In this document: piece by piece, positions 56,493 through 64,000 of the stretch
Layout of the letters: every line of letters begins with the position of its first letter
Numbering within the stretch: position 1 is the first letter of the stretch
From: Mycobacterium simulans
GTDB lineage: Bacteria > Actinomycetota > Actinomycetes > Mycobacteriales > Mycobacteriaceae
Length of the DNA stretch: 64,000 nt
Direction: 5' to 3'
NCBI RefSeq assembly: GCF_900232995.1
Contig: NZ_OCVX01000003.1
Location: 2,925,991-2,989,990, forward strand
Program-made: the position numbers and the translations under genes
The notes under the pieces: generated by a model
What the model was told of the DNA's origin: nothing
What the model saw: only the letters and a program-made list of their open reading frames with translations
Databases searched by the model: none

Positions 56493-56570
56493 ACAACGGT
56501 AACCTCAAGACAAAGAATCTGCGTTTCCGGTATCCCGGATCGGTGTTCCAGTGCCCCCAAGGAGGTAGTC

Positions 56571-57764
56571 ATGACGACGTCGGTGATCGTTGCTGGAGCC
56601 CGGACGCCTATAGGCAAGCTAATGGGTTCGCTGAAGGATTTCAGCGCCAGCGATCTGGGCGCCATTGCGATTAAGGGTGCCCTGGAGAAGGCCTTTCCAA
56701 ATGTCGAGGCACCGGCGTCCTTGATCGAGTACGTGATCATGGGTCAGGTGCTCACCGCGGGAGCAGGCCAAATGCCGGCGCGCCAGTCGGCGGTCGCTGC
56801 TGGTATCGGTTGGGACGTGCCGGCGCTGACCATCAACAAGATGTGCCTGTCCGGCATCGATGCCATCGCCCTTGCTGACCAGCTCATTCGGGCCGGCGAG
56901 TTCGACGTTGTGGTGGCCGGTGGGCAGGAGTCCATGACGAAGGCACCCCACCTGTTGATGGATAGCCGGGCCGGCTACAAGTACGGCGACGTCACGGTCT
57001 TGGACCACTTGGCCTATGACGGTCTGCACGACGTGTTCACCGACCAGCCGATGGGTGCTCTGACCGAGCAGCGCAACGACGTCGACAAATTCACCCGTCG
57101 GGAACAGGACGAATACGCCGCGCAGTCGCACCAGAAAGCGGCTGCGGCATGGAAGGACGGCGTGTTCACCGACGAAGTGGTCCCGGTGAATATCCCGCAG
57201 CGCAAGGGTGATCCACTGCAGTTCAGCGAAGACGAAGGTATTCGCGCCAACACCACTGCGGACTCACTGGCGGGGCTTAAACCGGCGTTTCGCAAGGATG
57301 GCACCATCACCGCCGGCTCGGCGTCGCAAATCTCCGACGGTGCCGCCGCGGTTGTGGTGATGAACAAGGAAAAGGCCCAGGAGCTGGGCCTGACGTGGCT
57401 GGTCGAGATCGCTGCGCACGGCGTGGTGGCCGGGCCGGATTCCACCCTGCAATCGCAGCCGGCCAACGCGATCAAGAAGGCGCTTGACCGCGAAGGCATC
57501 TCGGTCGACCAGCTCGATGTCATAGAGATCAACGAAGCGTTCGCCGCGGTGGCCCTGGCATCGACCAAGGAACTTGGGGTAAATCCCGAGATTGTCAACG
57601 TCAACGGGGGCGCGATTGCCGTCGGGCATCCAATCGGTATGTCGGGAGCGCGAATTACCCTGCACGTGGCGCTGGAGTTGGCGCGCCGTGGCTCGGGCTA
57701 CGGGGTCGCGGCGCTGTGCGGTGCTGGCGGCCAGGGCGACGCGTTGATCCTGCGGGCGGGTTAA
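56571..57764 (+). CDS. fadA4: Acetyl-CoA acetyltransferase
   Basis: The 397-residue thiolase condenses or cleaves acetoacetyl-CoA. The nucleophile Cys lies in [11 protein letters not shown]. The catalytic His lies in [19 protein letters not shown], and the second Cys in [21 protein letters not shown] precedes the ATG at 56571. It corresponds to Rv1323. The 161 bases after it have no gene. Confidence 0.93.
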   Translation: MTTSVIVAGARTPIGKLMGSLKDFSASDLGAIAIKGALEKAFPNVEAPASLIEYVIMGQVLTAGAGQMPARQSAVAAGIGWDVPALTINKMCLSGIDAIALADQLIRAGEFDVVVAGGQESMTKAPHLLMDSRAGYKYGDVTVLDHLAYDGLHDVFTDQPMGALTEQRNDVDKFTRREQDEYAAQSHQKAAAAWKDGVFTDEVVPVNIPQRKGDPLQFSEDEGIRANTTADSLAGLKPAFRKDGTITAGSASQISDGAAAVVVMNKEKAQELGLTWLVEIAAHGVVAGPDSTLQSQPANAIKKALDREGISVDQLDVIEINEAFAAVALASTKELGVNPEIVNVNGGAIAVGHPIGMSGARITLHVALELARRGSGYGVAALCGAGGQGDALILRAG

Positions 57765-57925
57765 GGCGGCCCCCACCGCGACGTTGCTGGAGCGATGTCT
57801 GCGGACGTTGGTGTGAGATTGGTCATAGCTGCCGAACGCGGCGCGTTGGAAGCCGCTTTTCAGCGATATGCGGGTCGGCGCGACCGGGTGAACCGGGACC
57901 GAGGCGGCGTGACAGACTTGATGCC

Positions 57926-58858
57926 GTGACGCGTCCGCGACCCCCGATTGGGCCTGCAATGGCTGGTGCGGTCGACCTGTCCGGCCTCAAGCAGCGGGCT
58001 CAACAAAGCGCAGCTGGGTCGGACGCAGCGGGCCGGACGCCGTCGGCGGAGCCCGCCGGCGCGGGTGGCCCAGGCGTCACCGACATCACCGAGGTCAACT
58101 TCGAGGACGAGGTGATCGTCCGGTCCGACGAAGTGCCGGTGGTGGTTTTGTTGTGGTCACCGCGCAGCGACGTGTGCGTCGACCTGCTTGACACGCTGAC
58201 CGGCCTGGCTACTGCCGACAAAGGCAAGTGGTGGTTGGCGTCGGTCAACGTTGACGTGGCGCCTCGAGTGGCCCAGATATTCGGCGTCCAAGCCGTTCCG
58301 ACCGTGGTGGCATTGGCGGCAGGACAGCCGATCTCGAGCTTCCAGGGGCCACAGCCCGCCGATCAGCTACGGCGCTGGCTGGACTCCCTGGTTTCGGCGA
58401 CGGCTGGAAAGCTCAAGGGCCCAAGGGGTTCCGAGGAGTCAACCGAAGTCGATCCAGTCGTCGCACAGGCGAGACGGGAACTCGAGGCGGGCGACTTCGA
58501 CGCCGCGCAGAAGTCATACCAAGCGATCTTGGATTCCGATCCGGGCAGCGTCGAAGCGAAAGCGGCCATCCGGCAGATCGAATTCCTCACGCGCGCAACT
58601 GCACAGCGGCCCGATGCCGTCGTCATCGCCGACGCCGCACCGGATGATATCGACGCCGCGCTGGCGGCAGCCGATGTGCAAATCCTCAACCAGGATGTCA
58701 CTGCGGCGTTCGATCGGTTAATTGTGTTGGTGCGCCGTACATCTGGCGACGAGCGCACCAAGGTACGTACCAGGCTTATCGAGCTTTTCGAGCTCTTCGA
58801 CCCCGCGGACCCCGAGGTGATCGCGGGCCGGCGCAACCTCGCCAACGCACTTTATTAG
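57926..58858 (+). CDS. Thioredoxin-like/TPR protein (CnoX-type)
   Basis: The 310-residue protein has a thioredoxin fold at residues 55-165 (VPVVVLLWSPRSDVCVDLLDTL; FGVQAVPTVVALAAGQP). The usual CxxC is replaced by SDVC, so it should not act as a dithiol oxidoreductase. Residues 180-300 form TPR-like helices (AQARRELEAGDFDAAQKSYQAILDSDPGSVEAKAA). This layout is that of CnoX-type holdases, and it corresponds to Rv1324. GTG 57926 is the start. Confidence 0.85.
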   Translation: MTRPRPPIGPAMAGAVDLSGLKQRAQQSAAGSDAAGRTPSAEPAGAGGPGVTDITEVNFEDEVIVRSDEVPVVVLLWSPRSDVCVDLLDTLTGLATADKGKWWLASVNVDVAPRVAQIFGVQAVPTVVALAAGQPISSFQGPQPADQLRRWLDSLVSATAGKLKGPRGSEESTEVDPVVAQARRELEAGDFDAAQKSYQAILDSDPGSVEAKAAIRQIEFLTRATAQRPDAVVIADAAPDDIDAALAAADVQILNQDVTAAFDRLIVLVRRTSGDERTKVRTRLIELFELFDPADPEVIAGRRNLANALY

Positions 58859-58885
58859 CCGCCGAGCCGAGGTGGGCTAGGAGTC

Positions 58886-59974
58886 CTATAAGCCGTTGAT
58901 GCCAGGCAGGCCCAGGATCCCACCGGCGCCGCCGACGCCGCCGGCGCCCGACGTCTCGCCAAGCCCTCCGTTACCGCCGTTACCGCCATTGCCGATCAAC
59001 TGGGCATCGCCGCCGGCCCCGCCGTTACCGCCGGCCGCCGCAATGCTTAACCCGCCGGCACCCCCAGCGCCGGCGTTGCCGATGAGGCCGGCCTTGCCGC
59101 CGTGCCCGCCGGTCCCGCCGTTACCGGCGATGCCAATCCCGCCGACACCGCCGGTGCCGCCGTCGCCGTAGAGCAGGCCGGCGTTGCCGCCGGCGCCGCC
59201 GTCGCCGGCTATGCTGCCGTGCCCGCCGGCGCCGCCGGCGCCGCCCGAGCCGGCCAACATTCCGGCGTTGCCGCCGCCCCCGCCTGCGCCGCCGATGCCT
59301 CCAGAGCCGAACAGCCAAGACGCACCGCCGGCCCCGCCGACACCGCCATTGCCGGTGTAGCCGTTACCGCCGGCCCCACCGGTTCCGCCGGCGCCCCACA
59401 GTAGCCCGCCGCTGCCGCCGGCACCGCCAGTGCCGCCGGTGCCGGTAGGGGCATCGCCGCCGGCGCCGCCGGCGCCGCCGGCGCCGAAAAGTCCTGCTGC
59501 CCCACCGGCGCCGCCGGCCTGGCCGAGTGCGCCGGACCCTCCGGCTCCGCCGTTGCCGTACAACAACCCGCCGGCCCCGCCGTTTTGCCCTGTCCCGGGA
59601 GCCCCGTTGGCTCCGTTGCCGATCAGTGGACGCCCCAACAACAACTGGGTGGGCGTATTGATGACGTTGAGCAATGCCTCAAGCGGGGACGCGGCCGCGG
59701 CCTCCGCGCTGGCGTACGAGCTGGCGCCGGCGGCTAAGGCCTGCACGAACTGGCTATGAAATCCCGCTGCCTGCGCACTGAGCGCCTGATAGGTGTGAGC
59801 GTGCTGACCAAACAGCGCCGCGACCGCCGCCGACACCTCATCGGCACCGGCGGCCAGGACCTCGGTGGTGGAAGTCGCCGCGGCGCTGTTGGCCGCGCCG
59901 ATCGCTGACCCGATTCTGGACAGATCCGCCGCCGCTGCGGTCACTACCTCAGGGGTCGTGATCAAAAATGACAT
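58886..59974 (-). CDS. PE_PGRS family protein
   Basis: The 362-residue protein has an N-terminal PE domain ([22 protein letters not shown]; residues 1-95), the [11 protein letters not shown] linker and about 230 residues of GGxGG repeats reaching the C-terminus ([15 protein letters not shown]). No unique C-terminal domain follows, unlike the PE_PGRS gene at 12.1 kb. GGGAGGT precedes the ATG. Its place between the Rv1324-like and glgB genes is that of PE_PGRS24 (Rv1325c). The repeat structure makes errors in length possible. Confidence 0.9.
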   Translation of the reverse strand: MSFLITTPEVVTAAAADLSRIGSAIGAANSAAATSTTEVLAAGADEVSAAVAALFGQHAHTYQALSAQAAGFHSQFVQALAAGASSYASAEAAAASPLEALLNVINTPTQLLLGRPLIGNGANGAPGTGQNGGAGGLLYGNGGAGGSGALGQAGGAGGAAGLFGAGGAGGAGGDAPTGTGGTGGAGGSGGLLWGAGGTGGAGGNGYTGNGGVGGAGGASWLFGSGGIGGAGGGGGNAGMLAGSGGAGGAGGHGSIAGDGGAGGNAGLLYGDGGTGGVGGIGIAGNGGTGGHGGKAGLIGNAGAGGAGGLSIAAAGGNGGAGGDAQLIGNGGNGGNGGLGETSGAGGVGGAGGILGLPGINGL

Positions 59975-60128
59975 TCCGCATACCTCCCGACAAGGCTCAT
60001 CGCCGGTCAGTATCGATCATTCGATCGAGCGGAGTAGTGGCTTTTCGACCACAGAATGGCCACAATCTGCGCTGCAGCGTTGTGCAGTTTGCCCAGTAGC
60101 GCTCTGCTGAGCTCTGCGGCAGCTCGCG

Positions 60129-62336
60129 CTACACAGGCTCCAACCACAACGCCGACGTGGGCGGCAGCACCAGCACCGCCGACGCCGGGCGGCCGTGCCA
60201 GGGCTCGTCGGTTGCGTCAACACCACCGAGATTGCCGATCCCTGATCCGTTGTAGACCGTCGCGTCGGTGTTGAGCACCTCACGCCAGCGGCCGGCGCAC
60301 GGCAGGCCGAGCTGGTAGCCGCTGTGTTCCAACCCTGCGAAATTGAACACGCAAGCCATGACCGAGCCATCGGTGCCATAACGCAGGAAGCTCAAGACAT
60401 TGTTGGCCGAGTCGTTGGCGTCGATCCACGAATAGCCTTCGGGGGTGGTGTCTTGACTCCACAGCGCCGGGTGGCCGCGGTAGATGTCGTTGATGTCGCG
60501 CACGAGGCGCAGAATGCCGTTGGAGAAACCGTTTTCGTCGAGTTGGAACCAGTCCAGACCGCGCTGCTCCGACCATTCGGCGCGCTGGCCGAATTCCTGG
60601 CCCATGAACAACAGTTGCTTGCCCGGATGCGCCCACTGGTAGGCGAGCAGGCTGCGCAGCCCGGCGGCCTTCGCGTGATTGTTGCCCGGCATCCGCCCCC
60701 ACAGGGTGCCCTTGCCGTGGACCACCTCGTCGTGGCTGAGCGGCAGTACGTAATTCTCGCTGAACGCATACAGCATCGAGAAGGTCATCTCGTGGTGGTG
60801 GTAGTTGCGGTATATGGGATCTCGGCCGACATAGTCGAGTGTGTCGTGCATCCAACCCATGTTCCATTTCATCGAGAAGCCCAGGCCGCCAAGGTTAGTC
60901 GCTCGAGTCACACCGGGCCACGAGGTTGACTCCTCGGCGATGGTGACCACGCCCGGTGCCACTTTGTGTGCCGTGGCGTTCATCTCCTGCAGGAACTGCA
61001 CCGCTTCCAGGTTTTCCCGCCCGCCGTAGATGTTCGGGGTCCAGCCGCCTTCGGGGCGCGAGTAGTCAAGGTAGAGCATCGATGCCACCGCGTCCACGCG
61101 CAAGCCGTCGACGTGGAACTCTTGCAGCCAGTACAACGCGTTGGCCACCAGGAAGTTTCGCACCTCAGGGCGACCGAAGTCGAATACGTAAGTGCCCCAA
61201 TCCAATTGCTCTCCGCGTTTCGGATCGGAATGCTCGTAAAGCGGCGTCCCGTCAAACCGTCCCAATGCCCAGGCGTCCTTGGGAAAGTGCGCTGGCACCC
61301 AATCCACAATGACACCAACACCAGCGCGGTGCAGCGCGTCGACCAGCGCCCGGAAATCGTCGGGTGTGCCGAAGCGTGAAGTTGGCGCGTAGTAGGACGT
61401 GACCTGATATCCCCACGATCCGGCGAACGGGTGCTCGGCGACAGGCAGCAGTTCGACATGGGTAAACCCATGTGCCACAACGTAATCTGTGAGTTCCTTG
61501 GCAAGCTGACGGTAGCTGCGCCCAGGACGCCACGAGCCGAGATGGACCTCATAGGTGCTCATCGGCTCGAATACCGGATTCCGTCGTGCGCGCTGCGCCA
61601 TCCAGTCGTTGTCATCCCAGTTGTAGGTGCTCACCGTCACCCGAGATGCGGTCTGCGGTGGCACCTCCGTGCAGAACGCGAACGGGTCGGCACGTTCGGT
61701 GACGACGCCGTCGGCGCCGTGGACCCGGAACTTATACAGACCGTCGGGGGGGAAGCCAGGCCAGAACAATTCCCATACCCCGGAAGATCCCAGCACCCGC
61801 ATCGGGGCGTCGTTGCCGGTCCACCCGTTGAATTCGCCGATCAAGCTGACGCCCTTGGCGTTGGGTGCCCACACCGCAAATGACACCCCGTCGACGACAC
61901 CGTCGGCTGTGGTGAACGAGCGAGGATGGGCACCGAGCACGTCCCAAAGGCGTTCGTGGCGGCCCTCGGCGAACAGGTGCAGGTCGACTTCGCCCAGGGT
62001 CGGCAGAAATCGGTAGGCGTCGGCGACGGTGTACGGGTCGGAACTCTCGTAGGTCACCTGCAGCCGGTAGTCGATGAGGTTGACGAACGGCAGCGCGACA
62101 GCGAATAGGCCGGAATCGATGTGTTGCATGGGAAACCGGTCAGCACCGACGAGCGCGACCACGCTGACCGCGTGGGGGCGCAAAGCCCGGATCACGGTGT
62201 GGTCGCCATACTCGTGGGCGCCCAGGATGTCGTGTGGATTGTGGTGTGCACCGGCCAGCAAGCGGGCGAGCGCAGCTGGTTCGGGCGCCAGGTGCATCCC
62301 GGCGATGTGGTTGGTTCGGCTCTCGGTTCGGCTCAT
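60129..62336 (-). CDS. glgB: 1,4-alpha-glucan branching enzyme
   Basis: The 735-residue GH13 enzyme makes alpha-1,6 branches in glycogen and methylglucose-lipopolysaccharide-type glucans. It has two N-terminal beta domains, including a CBM48 ([24 protein letters not shown]). The barrel has [10 protein letters not shown], the catalytic nucleophile in [15 protein letters not shown], the acid in [14 protein letters not shown] and the [11 protein letters not shown] motif. The C-terminal beta domain ends [20 protein letters not shown] before the ATG lies in the glgE tail region, so the two genes are coupled with six bases between them. Confidence 0.95.
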   Translation of the reverse strand: MSRTESRTNHIAGMHLAPEPAALARLLAGAHHNPHDILGAHEYGDHTVIRALRPHAVSVVALVGADRFPMQHIDSGLFAVALPFVNLIDYRLQVTYESSDPYTVADAYRFLPTLGEVDLHLFAEGRHERLWDVLGAHPRSFTTADGVVDGVSFAVWAPNAKGVSLIGEFNGWTGNDAPMRVLGSSGVWELFWPGFPPDGLYKFRVHGADGVVTERADPFAFCTEVPPQTASRVTVSTYNWDDNDWMAQRARRNPVFEPMSTYEVHLGSWRPGRSYRQLAKELTDYVVAHGFTHVELLPVAEHPFAGSWGYQVTSYYAPTSRFGTPDDFRALVDALHRAGVGVIVDWVPAHFPKDAWALGRFDGTPLYEHSDPKRGEQLDWGTYVFDFGRPEVRNFLVANALYWLQEFHVDGLRVDAVASMLYLDYSRPEGGWTPNIYGGRENLEAVQFLQEMNATAHKVAPGVVTIAEESTSWPGVTRATNLGGLGFSMKWNMGWMHDTLDYVGRDPIYRNYHHHEMTFSMLYAFSENYVLPLSHDEVVHGKGTLWGRMPGNNHAKAAGLRSLLAYQWAHPGKQLLFMGQEFGQRAEWSEQRGLDWFQLDENGFSNGILRLVRDINDIYRGHPALWSQDTTPEGYSWIDANDSANNVLSFLRYGTDGSVMACVFNFAGLEHSGYQLGLPCAGRWREVLNTDATVYNGSGIGNLGGVDATDEPWHGRPASAVLVLPPTSALWLEPV

Positions 62337-62342
62337 CGGGCC

Positions 62343-64000
62343 TCACCTCCTGCGTAGCAGCGTGGTTCGGGATTCGTACGGTATGAGCGGCATGTTGATG
62401 ATGTGGGCGACTGCCCGCCCGGGGTCAATGCGGATGTAATTGGCTTGCCCCCATTGGTATTCCTCGCCCGAAATCTCATCGCGCACCCAAAACCGTTCGT
62501 AGGGCTCCATACCCAAAGCTGCCATGTCTAACCACAGCGTTGCTTCCTCGGGGCCGAACGCGTTGAGCGTCACCACCACCAATATGCAGTCGCCGGTGGT
62601 CGGATCGAACTTGCTATAGGCCAGCAATGCGTCGTTGTCGATGTGATGGAAATGAATGGTGCGCAGCTGCTGCAGGGCGGGATGCAGCCGGCGAACTTCG
62701 TTGAGACGGGCGATGAACGGCTCCAGGGATCTGCCTTCGGCGAGTGCGCCCACAAAGTCGCGGGGACGCAATTCATATTTCTCCGAGTCCAGGTACTCCT
62801 CACTGCCCTCTCGCACCGCGCGGTGCTCGAACAGCTCGTAACCGGAATACACACCCCACGCCGGACCCATGGTCGCCGCCAGCACCGCACGAATGGCAAA
62901 CATGCCGGGGCCGTGGTGCTGGAGGACGGCGTGCAGGATGTCGGGGGTGTTGACGAACAGGTTGGGCCGACGGTAGTCGGCGAGTTCGGCGATGTCATTG
63001 CCGAACTCAGTGAGCTCCCACTTGGCCGTGCGCCACGTGAAGTAGCTGTAGGACTGGGTGAAACCCAGTTTGGCCAAACCGTACTGGCGGGCCGGTGGGG
63101 TGAACGCCTCGGACAAGAACAGCACGTCGGGGTCGGCCGACTTCACCTGATAGATCAACCAGGCCCAGAAATCGGGAGGCTTGGTGTGTGGATTGTCAAC
63201 CCGAAAGAACTTGACGCCGTGGTCGATCCAATGTCGCACCACGCGCAGCACTTCGTCGTAGAGCCCTGCAGGATCGTTGTCGAAGTTGAGCGGATAGATG
63301 TCCTGATACTTCTTCGGCGGATTCTCCGCGTAGGCGATGGTGCCATCGGGCAGTTCGGTGAACCACTGGCGATGTGCGCGTGCCCACGGATGATCCGGGG
63401 CACACTGCAGCGCGAGGTCCAGGGCCACTTCCATGCCGAGCTTGCGCGCCGCGGCGACGAAATCGTCGAAGTCGTCGATGGTGCCCAGCTTCGGGTGAAC
63501 CGCGTCGTGACCACCTTCGGCGCTACCGATGGCCCAGGGTGATCCGACATCGCCGGAAGCGGCGGTGGGGTTGTTGTTGCGGCCCTTGCGGTGCACCTTG
63601 CCGATCGGATGGATAGGCGGCAGGTAGATAACGTCGAATCCCATCGCGGCGATGCGGGGGAGCGCCGCCGCGGCGGTGGCAAAGGTCCCGTGCACGGGGT
63701 TGCCGTCGGCGTCCCACCCCCCGGTCGAGCGCGGAAACATTTCGTACCAGGCGCCGAAGCGGGCCAACGGCCGATCCACCCAGACCCCGAACTGCTCGCC
63801 CCGGGTCACCAGCTCCCGCAGCGGAAAGCTGGTCAGAAGTTCATCGATCTCCGACGTCAGGGCCAGCGCGGTGCGGGTCAGCGGATCCCCGGGAGTCCGC
63901 AGCGCCGCTGCAGCCTGCAGCAAGGGTTGGCGCTGCTGGCGTGGCACACCGGTCGCGGCGCGTTCAAACAGGGCGGCGCCAACCAACAGGTCGTTGGACA
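62343..64000 (-). CDS. glgE: Maltosyltransferase GlgE (maltose-1-phosphate:glucan), partial
   Basis: The 3' 552 codons of glgE run to the right edge, and the N-terminal roughly 150 residues lie outside the window. The frame continues through 64000 as [17 protein letters not shown]. The enzyme elongates alpha-1,4 glucan with maltose from maltose-1-phosphate. It has [43 protein letters not shown], the nucleophile in [17 protein letters not shown], the acid in [15 protein letters not shown] and the C-terminal beta domain. It precedes glgB in one transcript, and GlgB branches its product. Confidence 0.95.
   Translation of the reverse strand, partial: SNDLLVGAALFERAATGVPRQQRQPLLQAAAALRTPGDPLTRTALALTSEIDELLTSFPLRELVTRGEQFGVWVDRPLARFGAWYEMFPRSTGGWDADGNPVHGTFATAAAALPRIAAMGFDVIYLPPIHPIGKVHRKGRNNNPTAASGDVGSPWAIGSAEGGHDAVHPKLGTIDDFDDFVAAARKLGMEVALDLALQCAPDHPWARAHRQWFTELPDGTIAYAENPPKKYQDIYPLNFDNDPAGLYDEVLRVVRHWIDHGVKFFRVDNPHTKPPDFWAWLIYQVKSADPDVLFLSEAFTPPARQYGLAKLGFTQSYSYFTWRTAKWELTEFGNDIAELADYRRPNLFVNTPDILHAVLQHHGPGMFAIRAVLAATMGPAWGVYSGYELFEHRAVREGSEEYLDSEKYELRPRDFVGALAEGRSLEPFIARLNEVRRLHPALQQLRTIHFHHIDNDALLAYSKFDPTTGDCILVVVTLNAFGPEEATLWLDMAALGMEPYERFWVRDEISGEEYQWGQANYIRIDPGRAVAHIINMPLIPYESRTTLLRRR

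Overview
The window is chromosomal DNA of a slow-growing Mycobacterium. Four things support this: two PE_PGRS genes; a single rrs-rrl-rrf operon placed directly after murA, with no tRNA in the 16S-23S spacer; a 16S rRNA with the long helix-18 form of slow growers; and, from about 21.6 kb to the right end, a gene order that follows the M. tuberculosis block argS to glgE (Rv1292-Rv1327c, recalled from memory). It is not M. tuberculosis itself. The 16S hypervariable region near 46.08 kb differs, the left third of the window has a different gene content, and a VOC-family gene lies between the DUF2550 gene and the cobalamin adenosyltransferase gene. PE_PGRS genes point to the kansasii/marinum/tuberculosis side of the slow growers. 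I cannot name the species.

Region 1 (1-12.1 kb) is accessory and partly decayed. It holds a frameshifted TrkA-type gene, an SRPBCC gene whose 3' half is overlapped antisense by a Baeyer-Villiger monooxygenase gene, and a PucR/CdaR regulator divergent from that monooxygenase with a palindromic operator candidate between them. Then come VOC, Nudix, PPOX, DUF732 and DUF2254 genes, two alpha/beta-hydrolase remnants, a divergent MFS exporter/HxlR-SCP2 regulator pair, a small secreted protein and a membrane-PPOX fusion. Region 2 (12.1-14.9 kb) is a 933-residue PE_PGRS gene with a large unique C-terminal domain.

Region 3 (about 15-21.65 kb) looks like a genomic island abutting the 3' end of tRNA-Arg(CCG). 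It carries a broken serine recombinase preceded by seven 8-bp repeats, an excisionase-like HTH gene overlapping a nucleotidyltransferase-like gene (toxin-antitoxin or abortive-infection candidate), a DUF2971 gene, an OLD-type ATPase/TOPRIM nuclease gene, an integrase cut off by an IS21-type end, and a frameshifted istB without istA. This is the best candidate for an undescribed defence locus.

Region 4 (21.6-45.6 kb) is core metabolism. argS is followed by lysA-thrA-thrC-thrB (lysine, homoserine and threonine synthesis) in an overlapping array, then rho, rpmE, prfA-prmC-tsaC-type gene-wecA. The complete F1Fo ATP synthase operon atpIBEFHAGDC follows, with the actinobacterial b-delta fusion, then the DUF2550 gene, a VOC gene, the cobalamin adenosyltransferase gene and murA. 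Region 5 (45.6-51.07 kb) is the rRNA operon with promoter, antitermination leader and a textbook terminator. Region 6 (51.07-64 kb) has DNA repair genes (alkA-ogt, nucS), one membrane adenylate cyclase plus the remnant of a second, methylmalonyl-CoA epimerase, the acetyl-CoA acetyltransferase gene fadA4, a thioredoxin/TPR protein, a second PE_PGRS gene, and glgE-glgB for alpha-glucan synthesis from maltose-1-phosphate (glgE runs off the right end).
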